DNA from: RI-43 sp033764725
GTDB lineage: Bacteria; Pseudomonadota; Alphaproteobacteria; Caulobacterales; Aquidulcibacteraceae
Direction of reading: 5' to 3'
DNA: 64,000 nucleotides
NCBI GenBank assembly: GCA_033764725.1
Contig: JANRIR010000051.1
Location: 124,001-188,000 of the forward strand
Translations under genes and position numbers: made by a program
Shown here: one piece after another, positions 24,725 to 33,808 of the stretch
Layout of the letters: the number at the start of each line of letters is the position of its first letter
How positions within the stretch are numbered: position 1 is the stretch's first letter
Notes under the pieces: generated by a model
Database searches by the model: none
Seen by the model: only the letters and a program-made list of their open reading frames with translations
What the model was told of the DNA's origin: nothing

Positions 24725-25456
24725 TCATAGCTCGTCCGCCCCCTTCGGGTCGCGCGCCCGGCTCAGCAGCCACATCACCCCGAACAGGTCGGTCGCCGTG
24801 GCGGCCAGACGGCCGAGATTAGTATACTTCGAACGGCCCGCGCCGCGAGGACGATGGTTAACCTCTAAAAATTCCACCGCATAGCCTTCCCGCATCATCA
24901 GCGCGGGCATGTAGCGGTGCATGTGGTCGAAATAGGGGAGCCGCAGAAAAGCTTCACGGGCGAACACCTTCACGCCGGAGCCGGAATCGTCGGCCCCATC
25001 GCGCAGCAGACGCTTGCGCACGGCGTTGGCGATGGTCGAACCCATGCGCTTGGCCCAGGAATCGCGCCTTTTGGTGCGCTTGCCGATGACCATGCCGAGC
25101 TTGGGCGAGGCGTCCGGCCGGGTCAGCCGGGCGAGCAGCCGCGGCAGGTCGGCGGGGTCGTTCTGGCCGTCGCCGTCGAGCGTGCCCACGATCGGCGCCC
25201 GCGCCGCGAGTACGCCGGTCCGCACCGCCCTGCTCTGGCCGCAATTGCGCCGATGCCCGATCACGCGCAGCGCCGGCACCCGCGCCTTGACCTCGGCCAG
25301 CTCCAGGCGGGTGTCGTCGCGGCTGGCGTCGTCGACGAAAATCACTTCGTACGCCCGCCCCTCCAGGGCGGCGGCGATCTCCAGCGCCAGCGCAGCCGCA
25401 TTGCCGGCTTCGTCCTTGACCGGAACGACGACGCTGAACTCAAGGGCGTTGGGCAA
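24725..25456 (-). CDS. GT2-family glycosyltransferase, dolichol/undecaprenyl-phosphate sugar synthase type
   Basis: The 243-residue enzyme resembles the DPM1/ArnC-like subgroup that transfers a sugar from a nucleotide donor to a polyprenyl phosphate. It shows the N-terminal strand FSVVVPVKDEAGN, the DDASRDDT metal/donor motif, the DGDGQNDP motif near residue 100 and the conserved basic segment RSKYTNLGRL near 205. It has no C-terminal membrane helices. Next to it, divergently, is an ArnT-like enzyme that would use such a lipid-linked sugar. The start is uncertain: TTG 25456 is chosen because the domain begins there; no ATG is near. Confidence 0.8.
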   Translation of the reverse strand: MPNALEFSVVVPVKDEAGNAAALALEIAAALEGRAYEVIFVDDASRDDTRLELAEVKARVPALRVIGHRRNCGQSRAVRTGVLAARAPIVGTLDGDGQNDPADLPRLLARLTRPDASPKLGMVIGKRTKRRDSWAKRMGSTIANAVRKRLLRDGADDSGSGVKVFAREAFLRLPYFDHMHRYMPALMMREGYAVEFLEVNHRPRGAGRSKYTNLGRLAATATDLFGVMWLLSRARDPKGADEL

Positions 25457-25571
25457 GGCGGCGGCTCGGCGGGCGAAATGAGCGCAAGGGTCTAGTCGCT
25501 TGTTCGGCACGTGGCGAGTGCGGCGAAAGCTGCCCCCTCGCCGCATGCCGCGCCGCGCGATAGGACACACC

Positions 25572-27242
25572 ATGGCCTCCGGCGCCGCCCTCGATCCGCT
25601 CGACGCGCTCAGCCGGGGCTGGCGCGCCTGGGCGCTCATCGCCGCGCTGACGATCGCGGCCGCCTTGCCGGGCTTCTCCCGAATCCCCGCGCTCGACCGC
25701 GACGAGGCACGGTTCGCCCAGGCGACGCGCCAGATGGTCGAAACCGGCGACTTTGTGCGCATCCGCCTGCAGGACGAGGCGCGCACGCAAAAGCCGATCG
25801 GGATCTACTGGCTGCAGGCGGCGACCGTCTCCGTCTCCGGCGCGCCGCTTAACGCGATCTGGGGCTATCGCCTGGCGTCGCTGCTGGGGGCGCTGCTCGC
25901 CGCGTTCGCTGCGTTCTGGGCGGGGTTGGCGCTGCTTGACCGGCGCACCGCGTTTCTGGGCGCGGCGCTGTTCGCGCCGGGCATGCTGATCGCGGCGGAA
26001 AGCGCCATCGCCAAAACCGACGCGCTGTTGTGCGGCCTTGTCGCGCTGGCGCTGGCGGCGCTGGCGCACCTGCGCCATGGCGGGGACCGACGTTTGGCGC
26101 TGTTGTTCTGGGCGGCCTTAGCGGCCGGCGTTCTCACCAAGGGACCGGCCGCGCCGCTCGTCTGCGGGCTCACGATCGCGGCGCTCGCCGCCTGGGAGCG
26201 GCGCATCGCCTGGCTTGCGCCGCTGGCGCATTGGACCGGCCCGGCGCTCGGCGCGCTTATCATCGCGCCCTGGGCGATCGCGATTTCAGCCGCCTCGGAC
26301 GGCGCCTTTTTCCAGGCGATGATCGGCGGCGATCTGGCCCCGAAGATTACGGGCGGCCAGCAGGGCCACGGCGCGCCGCCCGGCTATCACCTCGTTCTGC
26401 TGGCGCCCTTGCTGATCCCCGCGACCCTCGGGCTCGCGCAGGCCGTGCGGCTCGGTGTCGGCGCAGCGCGGCGGCCCCGCGACGACGCCGCGCAAGCGGG
26501 CGTGCGCTTCCTCGTCTGCTGGATCGCGCCGACGTTCCTGTTCTTCGAAGCGATGCCGACCAAGCTTGCGCACTACACGCTGCCCACGTTCCCGGCGCTG
26601 GCGTTGGTGTGCGCAGCAGGGCTGATCGCCGGGGCCGAGCGACGCTGGCGACTGACGGCCGCAGCGTCGTGGGTGTGGTTCGCCGCCGGCGGCGCAGCCC
26701 TGATCGCTGTGACCGCCTATGTCTCGACCTTCATGCCGGGCGACGCCGACGCCGATCGCCGCCGCGCCGTGCAGATCGCGCTGATCGGCGCCGCCGTGTT
26801 GATCGCCAGCCTAGCGCTGATGGCGCGGGCGCGGACGCCAATCGTGCGCGCGGGCGCAGCGATAGCCTTTGCGCTGTTCTCGTCCTGGCATTTGCGCGAG
26901 CGCATCCTGCCGGAAGCGCGCGAGGTCTGGGTGAGCCGCGAAGCTGCGCTCGCGCTGCGCCGTGCGGGGCTGGCGGATCGGCCGCTCATCGTGGTCGGCT
27001 ATCGCGAGATCAGCCTCGCCTTCGAAACCGAGACGCGGACGCAATTGCTGCCGTTCGATCAGGGCGCAGCCGCGATCGCGCGCGCGCCGCGGGGCGCGGC
27101 GCTGTTGCTCCATTGCGATCTCGACACGGGCTCCCCGCGCATCGCCATGCCGCCGTATGGGCCTATCGGCGGCGAAGCGATTACGGGCTTGAACTATTCC
27201 AACGGCGACCGCGTGTGTCTCGTCCCGCGCGTGGCGGATTAA
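25572..27242 (+). CDS. ArnT-like membrane glycosyltransferase (GT39/GT83 superfamily)
   Basis: This 556-residue polytopic protein has about 12 membrane helices. The first periplasmic loop carries the acidic DRDEARFAQATRQMVETGDF motif (residues about 42-61), where the Asp-Glu pair coordinates the lipid-linked sugar, followed by KPIGIYWLQAATV. It would move a sugar from a polyprenyl-phosphate donor onto lipid A or another envelope acceptor. The neighbouring GT2 enzyme is the likely donor synthase. Which sugar is used cannot be told; aminoarabinose is not implied because no arn pathway genes are here. Confidence 0.85.
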   Translation: MASGAALDPLDALSRGWRAWALIAALTIAAALPGFSRIPALDRDEARFAQATRQMVETGDFVRIRLQDEARTQKPIGIYWLQAATVSVSGAPLNAIWGYRLASLLGALLAAFAAFWAGLALLDRRTAFLGAALFAPGMLIAAESAIAKTDALLCGLVALALAALAHLRHGGDRRLALLFWAALAAGVLTKGPAAPLVCGLTIAALAAWERRIAWLAPLAHWTGPALGALIIAPWAIAISAASDGAFFQAMIGGDLAPKITGGQQGHGAPPGYHLVLLAPLLIPATLGLAQAVRLGVGAARRPRDDAAQAGVRFLVCWIAPTFLFFEAMPTKLAHYTLPTFPALALVCAAGLIAGAERRWRLTAAASWVWFAAGGAALIAVTAYVSTFMPGDADADRRRAVQIALIGAAVLIASLALMARARTPIVRAGAAIAFALFSSWHLRERILPEAREVWVSREAALALRRAGLADRPLIVVGYREISLAFETETRTQLLPFDQGAAAIARAPRGAALLLHCDLDTGSPRIAMPPYGPIGGEAITGLNYSNGDRVCLVPRVAD

Positions 27243-28177
27243 CGCTGCGGCTGGACGCCGAACACGTGCCGGCACACCGCGCGCAGCGTGATGATGGTGC
27301 GCAGGGTCGGCCCCGCGATGGCGGCGAAGGCATGGTCGATGGGCGAGCGCGCGGCGCGCGCGGCGTAGCGCGCCAGCCCCTTGGCGTCGCGATCGTCTGG
27401 CTTGCGCACGCCGAATTGCACGCCCGATGCCGCCGGCTGGATCAGCACGTCGCCGCCGGCTTCCGCAGCGCGGCGGCACAAATCGAGCTCGGCGCCGAGG
27501 CCGGTCGCCAGCGCGTCAAAGCCGCCAAGGCGCAGGAAATCCGCGCGCGGCGCGAGCATCAGCGCCCCGCTCACGGCCGAGACGGCGGCGGCGTCGACCA
27601 GCGCGCGCGGGTCGTCCTGCTTGGGCGCCTTCAAGCGCTGCGCGCCGAGACCCAACGCGATCGCCACGGCGGAGAAGGGCGTCAGCGCGCCGCGGCGCAC
27701 GATGCGGCGCTCGCGCCCGCGCGTGTCGGTGATCTTGCCGCCGACGATCCATGGCGCCTTGGCTCCGCCGCCGGCGGCGACCATGCGCTCGGCGGCGCCG
27801 CGCTGCACCACAACGGTGGGATCGATGAAGAGAAGCCAACGGCCCCGCGCGCGCTCGGCGCCGAGATTGGCGCCGGCGGCGTGGCCGATATCGCCCTGCC
27901 CCTGGACCAGCGCGACGTCACGGCGATCGGCCTGCAGCGCGCGCAGCGCAGAGGAAACTGCCGGCGGATTGCCGTTGTCGACGATGACGAGTTCGTCGAT
28001 CCAAGGCTCGGCCAGCGCGCTGCGGAGGCACAATTCGAGGGGCTGGCCCGTATCGCGCGTGACCACGATCGCCGAAACCCGCACCTGGGCGTCGACCGAG
28101 GTTTCCCGCGCCTGAGACGGTTTCGGAGTCACCACCCTCTCCCGCGCGCCGACTCGCCAGCGAGCCGTCGCACACAT
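27239..28177 (-). CDS. GT2-family glycosyltransferase
   Basis: The protein of up to 312 residues has the GT-A start VSAIVVTRDTGQPLELCLRS, the acceptor-side VDNGNPP segment and a FIDPTVV motif in place of the usual DxD, then a rhamnosyltransferase-like part (SAVSGALMLAPRADFLRLGG with FDALATGLGAELDLCRR). This resembles WbbL/RfbN-type enzymes of surface polysaccharide synthesis. The start is uncertain: ATG 28177 or GTG 28135. Its stop overlaps that of the ArnT-like gene. Confidence 0.8.
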   Translation of the reverse strand: MCATARWRVGARERVVTPKPSQARETSVDAQVRVSAIVVTRDTGQPLELCLRSALAEPWIDELVIVDNGNPPAVSSALRALQADRRDVALVQGQGDIGHAAGANLGAERARGRWLLFIDPTVVVQRGAAERMVAAGGGAKAPWIVGGKITDTRGRERRIVRRGALTPFSAVAIALGLGAQRLKAPKQDDPRALVDAAAVSAVSGALMLAPRADFLRLGGFDALATGLGAELDLCRRAAEAGGDVLIQPAASGVQFGVRKPDDRDAKGLARYAARAARSPIDHAFAAIAGPTLRTIITLRAVCRHVFGVQPQR

Positions 28178-28232
28178 GACATGTTGGCTGTCCCCCCGGC
28201 CCGCGTCTAGGGCGCGCAGCCGGGCCGCCGCG

Positions 28233-28260
28233 AAAAAAAGCAGGCGCGCGCGCGATCGCC
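28233..28260 (-). terminator. Rho-independent terminator of thrS
   Basis: Directly after the thrS stop the minus strand has an AGGCG...CGCCT stem with a GC-rich inner part and then GC followed by seven T (complement of the A run at 28233-28239). It closes the yidD-hydrolase-thrS operon. Confidence 0.7.
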
Positions 28261-30204
28261 TCAGCCGCGCCGCAGATCGGGCGCCGCCGCCTCGCGCGTT
28301 AAGGTTTCGATCGCCGCGTCCAGCGAAACGACGGTCTGCTGTTCGCCGCCGAGCCGGCGCAGCGCGACCTGCCCCGCCTCGGCCTCCTTGCGCCCAACCA
28401 CCGCGATGACCGGGATTTTCGCCAGCGAATGCTCGCGGATCTTGTAGCCGACCTTCTCGTTGCGCAGGTCGAGATCGGCGCGCAGGCCCGCCGCGTGCAG
28501 CGCCGCGCGCACTGTCCGCGCGTACGCGTCGGCGTCGGACGTGATCGTGGCCACCACGATCTGCGTCGGCGCAAGCCACAACGGAAACGCCCCGGCGTAA
28601 TTCTCGATGATCACGCCGATGAAGCGCTCCAGCGAGCCGAGGATGGCGCGGTGCAGCATGACAGGACGGTGCTTCTGTCCGTCCTCGCCGATATATTCGG
28701 CCCCGAGCCGTTCGGGCAGCACGTAATCGTTCTGGATCGTGCCGCACGTCCAGGAGCGCCCGATCGCATCCTTGAGCTGGAAATCGAGCTTCGGCGCATA
28801 GAACGCGCCGTCGCCCTGCGCGATCACCGGCTCGACGCCCGCCTTGCGCGCGGCGTTGAGCAATTGCGCTTCGGCCATGTCCCAGAACGCATCCGTTCCG
28901 GCGCGCGGCGTGGGCCGCGTGCCGAGCGCGATGTGATCGCGCGTGAGGCCGAAATCCTCATGGATGGACGACGCCAGCGTGATGAAGCGCGCGACCTCGT
29001 CCTCAATCTGGTCTTCACGGCAGAAGATGTGCGCGTCGTCCTGCGTGAAGGCGCGCACGCGCATCAGGCCGTGCAGCGAGCCCGACGGCTCGTAGCGGTG
29101 GCACGCGCCGAACTCCGCCATGCGCAGCGGCAGATCGCGATAGGACTTTTGCCCGAACTTGAAAATTTGCACATGGCCAGGGCAATTCATCGGCTTCAGG
29201 GCAAGCTCTTCGCCCTCGACCGTTTCGCACACGAACATGTTGGGACGGTAATTCTCCCAATGGCCGCTCTTTTCCCAAAACACCCGATCGAGCACTTGCG
29301 GGGTGCGCACCTCGACATAGCCCGCCGCCTCCAGTCTGCGGCGCATATAGGCCTCTATCGTGCGCCACAGCGTCAGGCCTTTCTCGTGCCAGAACACCAT
29401 GCCGCGCCCTTCTTCCTGCATATGGAAAAGATCGAGCTGGCGGCCGAGCTTGCGATGGTCGCGTTTCTCGGCCTCTTCCAGGCGTTTGAGATAATCCTCA
29501 AGCTGCTTCTCGTCGGCCCAGGCCGTGCCGTAGATGCGCTGCAGCTGCTGATTGTTCTGGTCGCCCCGCCAATAGGCGCCCGCCAGCTTCATCAGCTTGA
29601 ACGCCTTGCCCAATCGTCCTGTTGAGGGGAGGTGCGGACCGCGGCACAAATCCTTCCAGTCCGCGCCCTGGCGATACACCGTGATGGCCTCGCCGGGCGG
29701 GATGATGTCGTCGATGATCTGCGCCTTGAAGGTTTCGCCGATTCCGTTGAAGTGCGCGATCGCCTCGTCGCGGCTCCACTCTTCCCGCACGATGGGGAGA
29801 TCGGCGTCGACGATCTCGCGCATGCGCTTTTCGATCTTCTCGAAATCGTCCGTCGAAAATGGTTCGTCGCGGGCGAAATCATAATAGAAGCCGTCCTCCA
29901 CCGTCGGCCCGATGGTGACCTGCGTGCCGGGGAACAGCTCCTGCACCGCCTGCGCCAGCACGTGCGCGGCGTCATGGCGCAGAACCTCAAGCCCATCGGC
30001 GCTGTCGCGCGTGACGAGTTCAAACTTTTTCGCTTCCGCGCCGCCGCTCTCAAGCGGGCGCGTCAAATCCCACCATTGGCCGTCGATCTTGGCGGCGACG
30101 ACCTTCTTCGCCAGCGATTTGGAGATGCTTTCAGCGATCGCCAAAGGCGTCGCGCCGGGCTCGACGGACCGGCGCGCGCCGTCAGGCATGACAAGTTCGA
30201 TCAT
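28261..30204 (-). CDS. thrS: Threonyl-tRNA synthetase
   Basis: This class II synthetase charges tRNA(Thr). The 647-residue protein has the N-terminal TGS domain (residues 1-60), the editing domain with RHDAAHVLAQAVQELF near 85-100, and the catalytic core with PMNCPGHVQIF near 340 and GACHRYEPSGSLHGLMRVR near 370. The C-terminal anticodon-binding domain ends the protein. The ATG at 30204 overlaps the stop of the lipoprotein hydrolase by 4 nt. A longer frame upstream is only an open frame through that gene. Confidence 0.96.
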   Translation of the reverse strand: MIELVMPDGARRSVEPGATPLAIAESISKSLAKKVVAAKIDGQWWDLTRPLESGGAEAKKFELVTRDSADGLEVLRHDAAHVLAQAVQELFPGTQVTIGPTVEDGFYYDFARDEPFSTDDFEKIEKRMREIVDADLPIVREEWSRDEAIAHFNGIGETFKAQIIDDIIPPGEAITVYRQGADWKDLCRGPHLPSTGRLGKAFKLMKLAGAYWRGDQNNQQLQRIYGTAWADEKQLEDYLKRLEEAEKRDHRKLGRQLDLFHMQEEGRGMVFWHEKGLTLWRTIEAYMRRRLEAAGYVEVRTPQVLDRVFWEKSGHWENYRPNMFVCETVEGEELALKPMNCPGHVQIFKFGQKSYRDLPLRMAEFGACHRYEPSGSLHGLMRVRAFTQDDAHIFCREDQIEDEVARFITLASSIHEDFGLTRDHIALGTRPTPRAGTDAFWDMAEAQLLNAARKAGVEPVIAQGDGAFYAPKLDFQLKDAIGRSWTCGTIQNDYVLPERLGAEYIGEDGQKHRPVMLHRAILGSLERFIGVIIENYAGAFPLWLAPTQIVVATITSDADAYARTVRAALHAAGLRADLDLRNEKVGYKIREHSLAKIPVIAVVGRKEAEAGQVALRRLGGEQQTVVSLDAAIETLTREAAAPDLRRG

Positions 30205-31088
30205 AGGGGACCTGCTTCGATGGATTGGAAAAACGCCGCCAGCGCGGCGGGAAAAGCGGGATCGTCGGGCGCGTTGTTGTGCCCGGCGTCGGTCAGTTCG
30301 ACATAGGTGACGCGCACGCCCGCGGCCTCGATCGCCTCCGCTAGCGAGCGGCTCAAGCGCACCGGCAATTGGCGGTCGCGGCGCGCCCCGATCACCAGCA
30401 CCGGCGCGCGCACCGCAGCGCTGGCTGCGGCGTTGTCGTAGGCGGCAAGCGATTGCGCGACGTTCACCCGCACGAGCGGCGCGGCGTACCAGGGCCGCAA
30501 CGCGTCGGCCACCTCGCGCGCATTGCGCGCGCTGGTTTCGAACACGAGGCCGGCGGTTTGCGGCAGACGCTGCGCAACCGCGCCGCACACGAAGCCGCCC
30601 AGCGAATGCCCCCACGCGACGATGCGGCGCGCGCCTGCGGTTTCTTCCGCCAGCGCGGCGATGCGCGCTGCAGCGCTGTGCAGCGCTTCCGCGCTCGGCG
30701 CGCCGCCGCTGTCGCCATAGCCGGGATAATCGAACAAGAGCACGTCGCCGAAGCGCAACGCCTTGCGCGCGTAAGCGACGCCGGAATTGCGCCGATCGGC
30801 GGCGTTGCCGCCGCAATGCACGATCAGCGGACGACGCGCATCCGTCCCGCGCACCAGCGTATAGGCGATGCGTTCCTCGCCGGCGCCGAGAAAGCCGTGA
30901 CTAACAGCATAGGTCGCGGCGAGCGGCGCGAACATGGCGTCGGCGCGGTCGCTCAATACGGCGGCGGTTTGTGCGGCGGGACCGGTGTCGGGCGGCTGAA
31001 ACGCCGTGCGCTCGTCGAGCGCGACGGTGCATGCAGACAGCGCCAACGCCGCCATAAGGCCGATCGCTTTCATCGAGATGTCCTTCAT
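30201..31088 (-). CDS. Alpha/beta-hydrolase lipoprotein
   Basis: The 295-residue protein has a lipoprotein signal (LMAALALSAC; Cys near residue 20) and an alpha/beta-hydrolase fold. The oxyanion-side motif is LIVHCGGNAADR, the DYPGYGDSGG strand follows, and the nucleophile elbow is WGHSLGGFVCG near residue 155. The acid and His are likely in VIGARRDRQLPV and ELTDAGHNN near the C-terminus. It resembles BEM46/YfhR-type hydrolases; the substrate is unknown. It sits between yidD (4-nt overlap at ATG 31088) and thrS (4-nt overlap). ATG 31073 with AAGGA upstream is an alternative start. Confidence 0.82.
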   Translation of the reverse strand: MKDISMKAIGLMAALALSACTVALDERTAFQPPDTGPAAQTAAVLSDRADAMFAPLAATYAVSHGFLGAGEERIAYTLVRGTDARRPLIVHCGGNAADRRNSGVAYARKALRFGDVLLFDYPGYGDSGGAPSAEALHSAAARIAALAEETAGARRIVAWGHSLGGFVCGAVAQRLPQTAGLVFETSARNAREVADALRPWYAAPLVRVNVAQSLAAYDNAAASAAVRAPVLVIGARRDRQLPVRLSRSLAEAIEAAGVRVTYVELTDAGHNNAPDDPAFPAALAAFFQSIEAGPL

Positions 31089-31396
31089 GCGTGCGTTGGC
31101 GGCGCCGGGCGCGCGCCGCCTTTCCAATCGCCCAGCCGCCACGGCGCCCACCATGGCGCACGCGGCGCCTGCGCGGGCGCTGGGTCATAGCCCGATCCGC
31201 CCCACGGATGACACCGGCACACGCGCGCGCCCGCCATCCATGCGCCCGCCCAAGCCCCGTGCGCGCGGATCGCGTCGGCGGCGTAGTGCGAACAGGTCGG
31301 CAGATAGCGGCACTCGCGCCCGATCAGGGGCGAGAGCGTCCACTGGTAAAGCTTGATCGCGCCCAAAAGCGCGCGCGCGGGAAGGCTCGTCGGCAT
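31085..31396 (-). CDS. yidD: Membrane protein insertion efficiency factor YidD
   Basis: YidD is a small membrane-associated protein that helps YidC insert inner-membrane proteins. The 103-residue product has the family core AIKLYQWTLSPLIGRECRYL (about residues 13-32), then PTCSHYAADAIRAHG and CRCHPWGGSGYDP with its conserved cysteines. The ATG at 31396 is chosen; a TTG 15 codons upstream is also open. It overlaps the next gene by 4 nt. Confidence 0.92.
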   Translation of the reverse strand: MPTSLPARALLGAIKLYQWTLSPLIGRECRYLPTCSHYAADAIRAHGAWAGAWMAGARVCRCHPWGGSGYDPAPAQAPRAPWWAPWRLGDWKGGARPAPPTHA

Positions 31397-31667
31397 GGCG
31401 TGCAGAGGGGATGGCGAGGGCCGGTCTGGTGAGGAGGTCAACCCGGGCTTGATCGCAGCCGCTGCGGCGCGCCCGGGCGGCGCCGCCGGCGTCAGCCGGT
31501 GGTCGTCGCAGTCGGCGAAAGGCGCGCGCGCTGGCTCATCAGCGCTACTATATCGCGCTCCGAAACAAAATGCACGCCCGCGACGCTGCGTCAGGGCGCA
31601 CGCGGCGGTGACCGATGCGGCGCCGCAGCCTTAAGGTGGGCCCACAGCAACCGAAAGCCCTGCGCCA

Positions 31668-32750
31668 ATGACCAGCCTGTTCGACCCCCTGCCGCTCAAG
31701 CGCGGCCCCGCGCTCAAGAACCGGTTCATGCTGGCGCCGCTCACCAACACGCAAAGCCACGCCGACGGGCGGCTGAGCGACGCCGAGCATCATTGGCTGA
31801 CGCTGCGCGCGCAGGGCGGCTTCGGCCTCGCCATGACCTGCGCGGCGAGCGTGCAGCGTGCGGGGCTCGGCTTTCCCGGCCAATTGGGCGCACATGACGA
31901 CGCCCATGTCGACGGGCTTTCCCGCCTCGCCGCAGCGCTGAACGCGCATGGCGCGCACTCGGTCGTGCAATTGCATCACGCCGGCATGCGCGCGCCGAAG
32001 GAGCTGACGGGCGAGGCGCCGCTGTGCCCGTCCGACGATGCCGAAACCGGCGCGCGCGCCATGACGCTCGACGAGATCGAACGCACCGCCGATGATTTCA
32101 TCGCCGCCGCCATACGCTGCGAACGCGCGGGCTTTCACGGCGTCGAACTCCACGGCGCGCACGGCTATCTGTTGTGCGAATTCTTGAGCCCCGAGATCAA
32201 TCGCCGCGAGGATCGCTATGGCGGATCGCCCGACAATCGCGCGCGGCTGTTGCTCGACATCATCGACGGCGTGCGCGCAGCGACGAGCAAGACGTTCAGC
32301 CTGGGCGTGCGACTATCGCCGGAACGGTTCGGCCTCAGGCTGGAGGAGATCCGCGCGCTGGCGCAACGGCTGATGCGCGACGGCAAGGTCGATTATCTCG
32401 ACCTGTCGCTGTGGGATGTGTTCAAGGAGCCGGTCGAGGACGCCTACAAAGGCGCGTCCTTGCTGTCGTATTTCACATCGCTAGACCGCAACGGAACCGC
32501 GCTGGGCGCCGCCGGCAAGCTCACCACCGGCGAGGCGTGCGCGCGTGCGCTGGCCGAGGGGCTCGATTTCGTCGTCATCGGGCGCGCCGCCATCCTGCAT
32601 CACGACTTCCCGCAGCGCGTCGCCGCCGATCCGCACTTTACGCCGATCCCCTTGCCCGTTGCGGAAAGCCATCTGCGTGCGGAGGGCTTGAGCCCGCCCT
32701 TCATCGACTATATGCGCGCGTGGAAGGGCTTTGTCGCCGACGCGGCCTAA
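31668..32750 (+). CDS. NADH:flavin oxidoreductase, Old Yellow Enzyme family
   Basis: The 360-residue FMN-dependent TIM-barrel enzyme should reduce activated alkenes or related substrates with NAD(P)H. The start PLKRGPALKNRFMLAPLTN binds FMN, the His pair is in QLHHAGMRAP near residue 105, and GVELHGAHGYLLCEFLSP near 165 and RREDRYGGSPDNRARLLL near 185 are OYE hallmarks. The C-terminal FMN phosphate loop is DFVVIGRAAILH. Its physiological substrate is unknown. The 226-nt gap before it holds nothing I recognise. It converges with the GDT1 gene. Confidence 0.9.
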   Translation: MTSLFDPLPLKRGPALKNRFMLAPLTNTQSHADGRLSDAEHHWLTLRAQGGFGLAMTCAASVQRAGLGFPGQLGAHDDAHVDGLSRLAAALNAHGAHSVVQLHHAGMRAPKELTGEAPLCPSDDAETGARAMTLDEIERTADDFIAAAIRCERAGFHGVELHGAHGYLLCEFLSPEINRREDRYGGSPDNRARLLLDIIDGVRAATSKTFSLGVRLSPERFGLRLEEIRALAQRLMRDGKVDYLDLSLWDVFKEPVEDAYKGASLLSYFTSLDRNGTALGAAGKLTTGEACARALAEGLDFVVIGRAAILHHDFPQRVAADPHFTPIPLPVAESHLRAEGLSPPFIDYMRAWKGFVADAA

Positions 32751-33316
32751 GCCGCCCCCGGCCAGAGCAAGGCGGCGACGCCAAGGGCGGCGAAGACCGC
32801 CGCAGCCGCAACGCGGATTGCAGCGAGCGGCGCCATCCGCGTCACGCGATCGCCGAGCAGCACCGCGGGCACGTTGGCCATCATCATGCCAAGCGTCGTT
32901 CCCGCGGTCACCGCAAGCACATCCTGAAACCGCGCCGCGAGCGCGACCGTGGCGATCTGCGTCTTATCGCCGATCTCGACCAGGAAGAACGCCAACGCCG
33001 TCGCCGCAAAAGCGCCCATGCCCTCCGCGCGCGTATCGACCGCCTCATCCTTGTCGGGGATCAGCGCCCAGCCAGCCATCGCCAGGAACGAAACGCCGAG
33101 CGCGATGCGCAACACGTCGGGCGTGAGAAACCGCGCCAGCGCCGCGCCGCCCCACGCCGCCAGCGCATGATTGGCCAAAGTGGCCGCGAATATCCCCGCG
33201 ATGATCGGCAGCGGCTGGCGGAAACGCGCGGCCAACATGATCGCGAGCAATTGCGTCTTGTCGCCGATCTCGGCGAGCGCGACCACGCCGGTCGAAACGA
33301 AAAACGCCTCCAGCAC
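32747..33316 (-). CDS. TMEM165/GDT1 family cation transporter (UPF0016)
   Basis: The 189-residue membrane protein has two repeats of three helices, each with the signature ExGDKTQ: AEIGDKTQLLAIMLAARF near residue 15 and VEIGDKTQIATVALAARF near 110. Family members export Mn2+ (and transport Ca2+) with the Glu and Asp of both motifs forming the ion site. It follows the IscU-like gene by 9 nt and is probably co-transcribed. No yybP-ykoY riboswitch is visible. Confidence 0.92.
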   Translation of the reverse strand: MLEAFFVSTGVVALAEIGDKTQLLAIMLAARFRQPLPIIAGIFAATLANHALAAWGGAALARFLTPDVLRIALGVSFLAMAGWALIPDKDEAVDTRAEGMGAFAATALAFFLVEIGDKTQIATVALAARFQDVLAVTAGTTLGMMMANVPAVLLGDRVTRMAPLAAIRVAAAAVFAALGVAALLWPGAA

Positions 33317-33325
33317 CTGCGTGCG

Positions 33326-33772
33326 TCAGCGTGCGCCGACGGGCGCGCGCGCCTGCGCCAGCGCGTCGACGGCTGCGTCGAAGGCGAGCATCACCGAGGC
33401 ATGGCGCTGAGGATAGAAGCGGACGCCTTCCAGGTGGCGCAGCTCCCAGAAGCGGCCCGCAGGCGGCGCGCCCCCGGTCTTGAGCATGGCGAACAGCGCA
33501 TACCGCGCGGCCGACACCTCATCCGCCGTCGCGCCGACGGCGTTCTGCGCCAGCACCGCAGCGCTTGCCTGGCCCAGCGCGCACGCCTTGGGCTCGACGC
33601 CGATCGCGGCGATGACGCCGTCGCGCACGACGAGATCGACGGTGACGACCGAGCCGCACACCCGGCTAACCCGCGTGGAGGAGCCGTTCGGCGCGTCGAG
33701 GCGCCCGACATGGGGAATGTCGGCGGCGAGTTCGAGCACGCGGGGATGATAGAGGTCGTCCACGACGCTCAT
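33326..33772 (-). CDS. IscU/NifU-like iron-sulfur cluster assembly scaffold protein
   Basis: This 148-residue protein resembles the U-type scaffold domain that assembles Fe-S clusters before transfer. The conserved segments are RVSRVCGSVVTVDLVV with the first Cys near residue 39, the KACALGQASAAVL block near 63 with the second Cys, and HLEGVRFYPQRHASVMLAF near 112-130, where canonical IscU has a third Cys but this subgroup has His. The missing third Cys suggests a divergent scaffold. The same subgroup often lies near yidD in alphaproteobacteria. Confidence 0.85.
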   Translation of the reverse strand: MSVVDDLYHPRVLELAADIPHVGRLDAPNGSSTRVSRVCGSVVTVDLVVRDGVIAAIGVEPKACALGQASAAVLAQNAVGATADEVSAARYALFAMLKTGGAPPAGRFWELRHLEGVRFYPQRHASVMLAFDAAVDALAQARAPVGAR

Positions 33773-33808
33773 GTAAGGCGCGCCGGCGGCCGCGTCACCG
33801 TGCCTGCC

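Noticed and set aside
25457..25786. N-terminal extension of the GT2 enzyme ending at 24725
   Set aside because: It would cross the start of the divergent ArnT-like gene and has no family similarity, although the true start remains uncertain.
26030..28210. Long + strand frame through the ArnT-like gene and opposite the GT2 gene
   Set aside because: It is a frame shadow with strongly biased composition.
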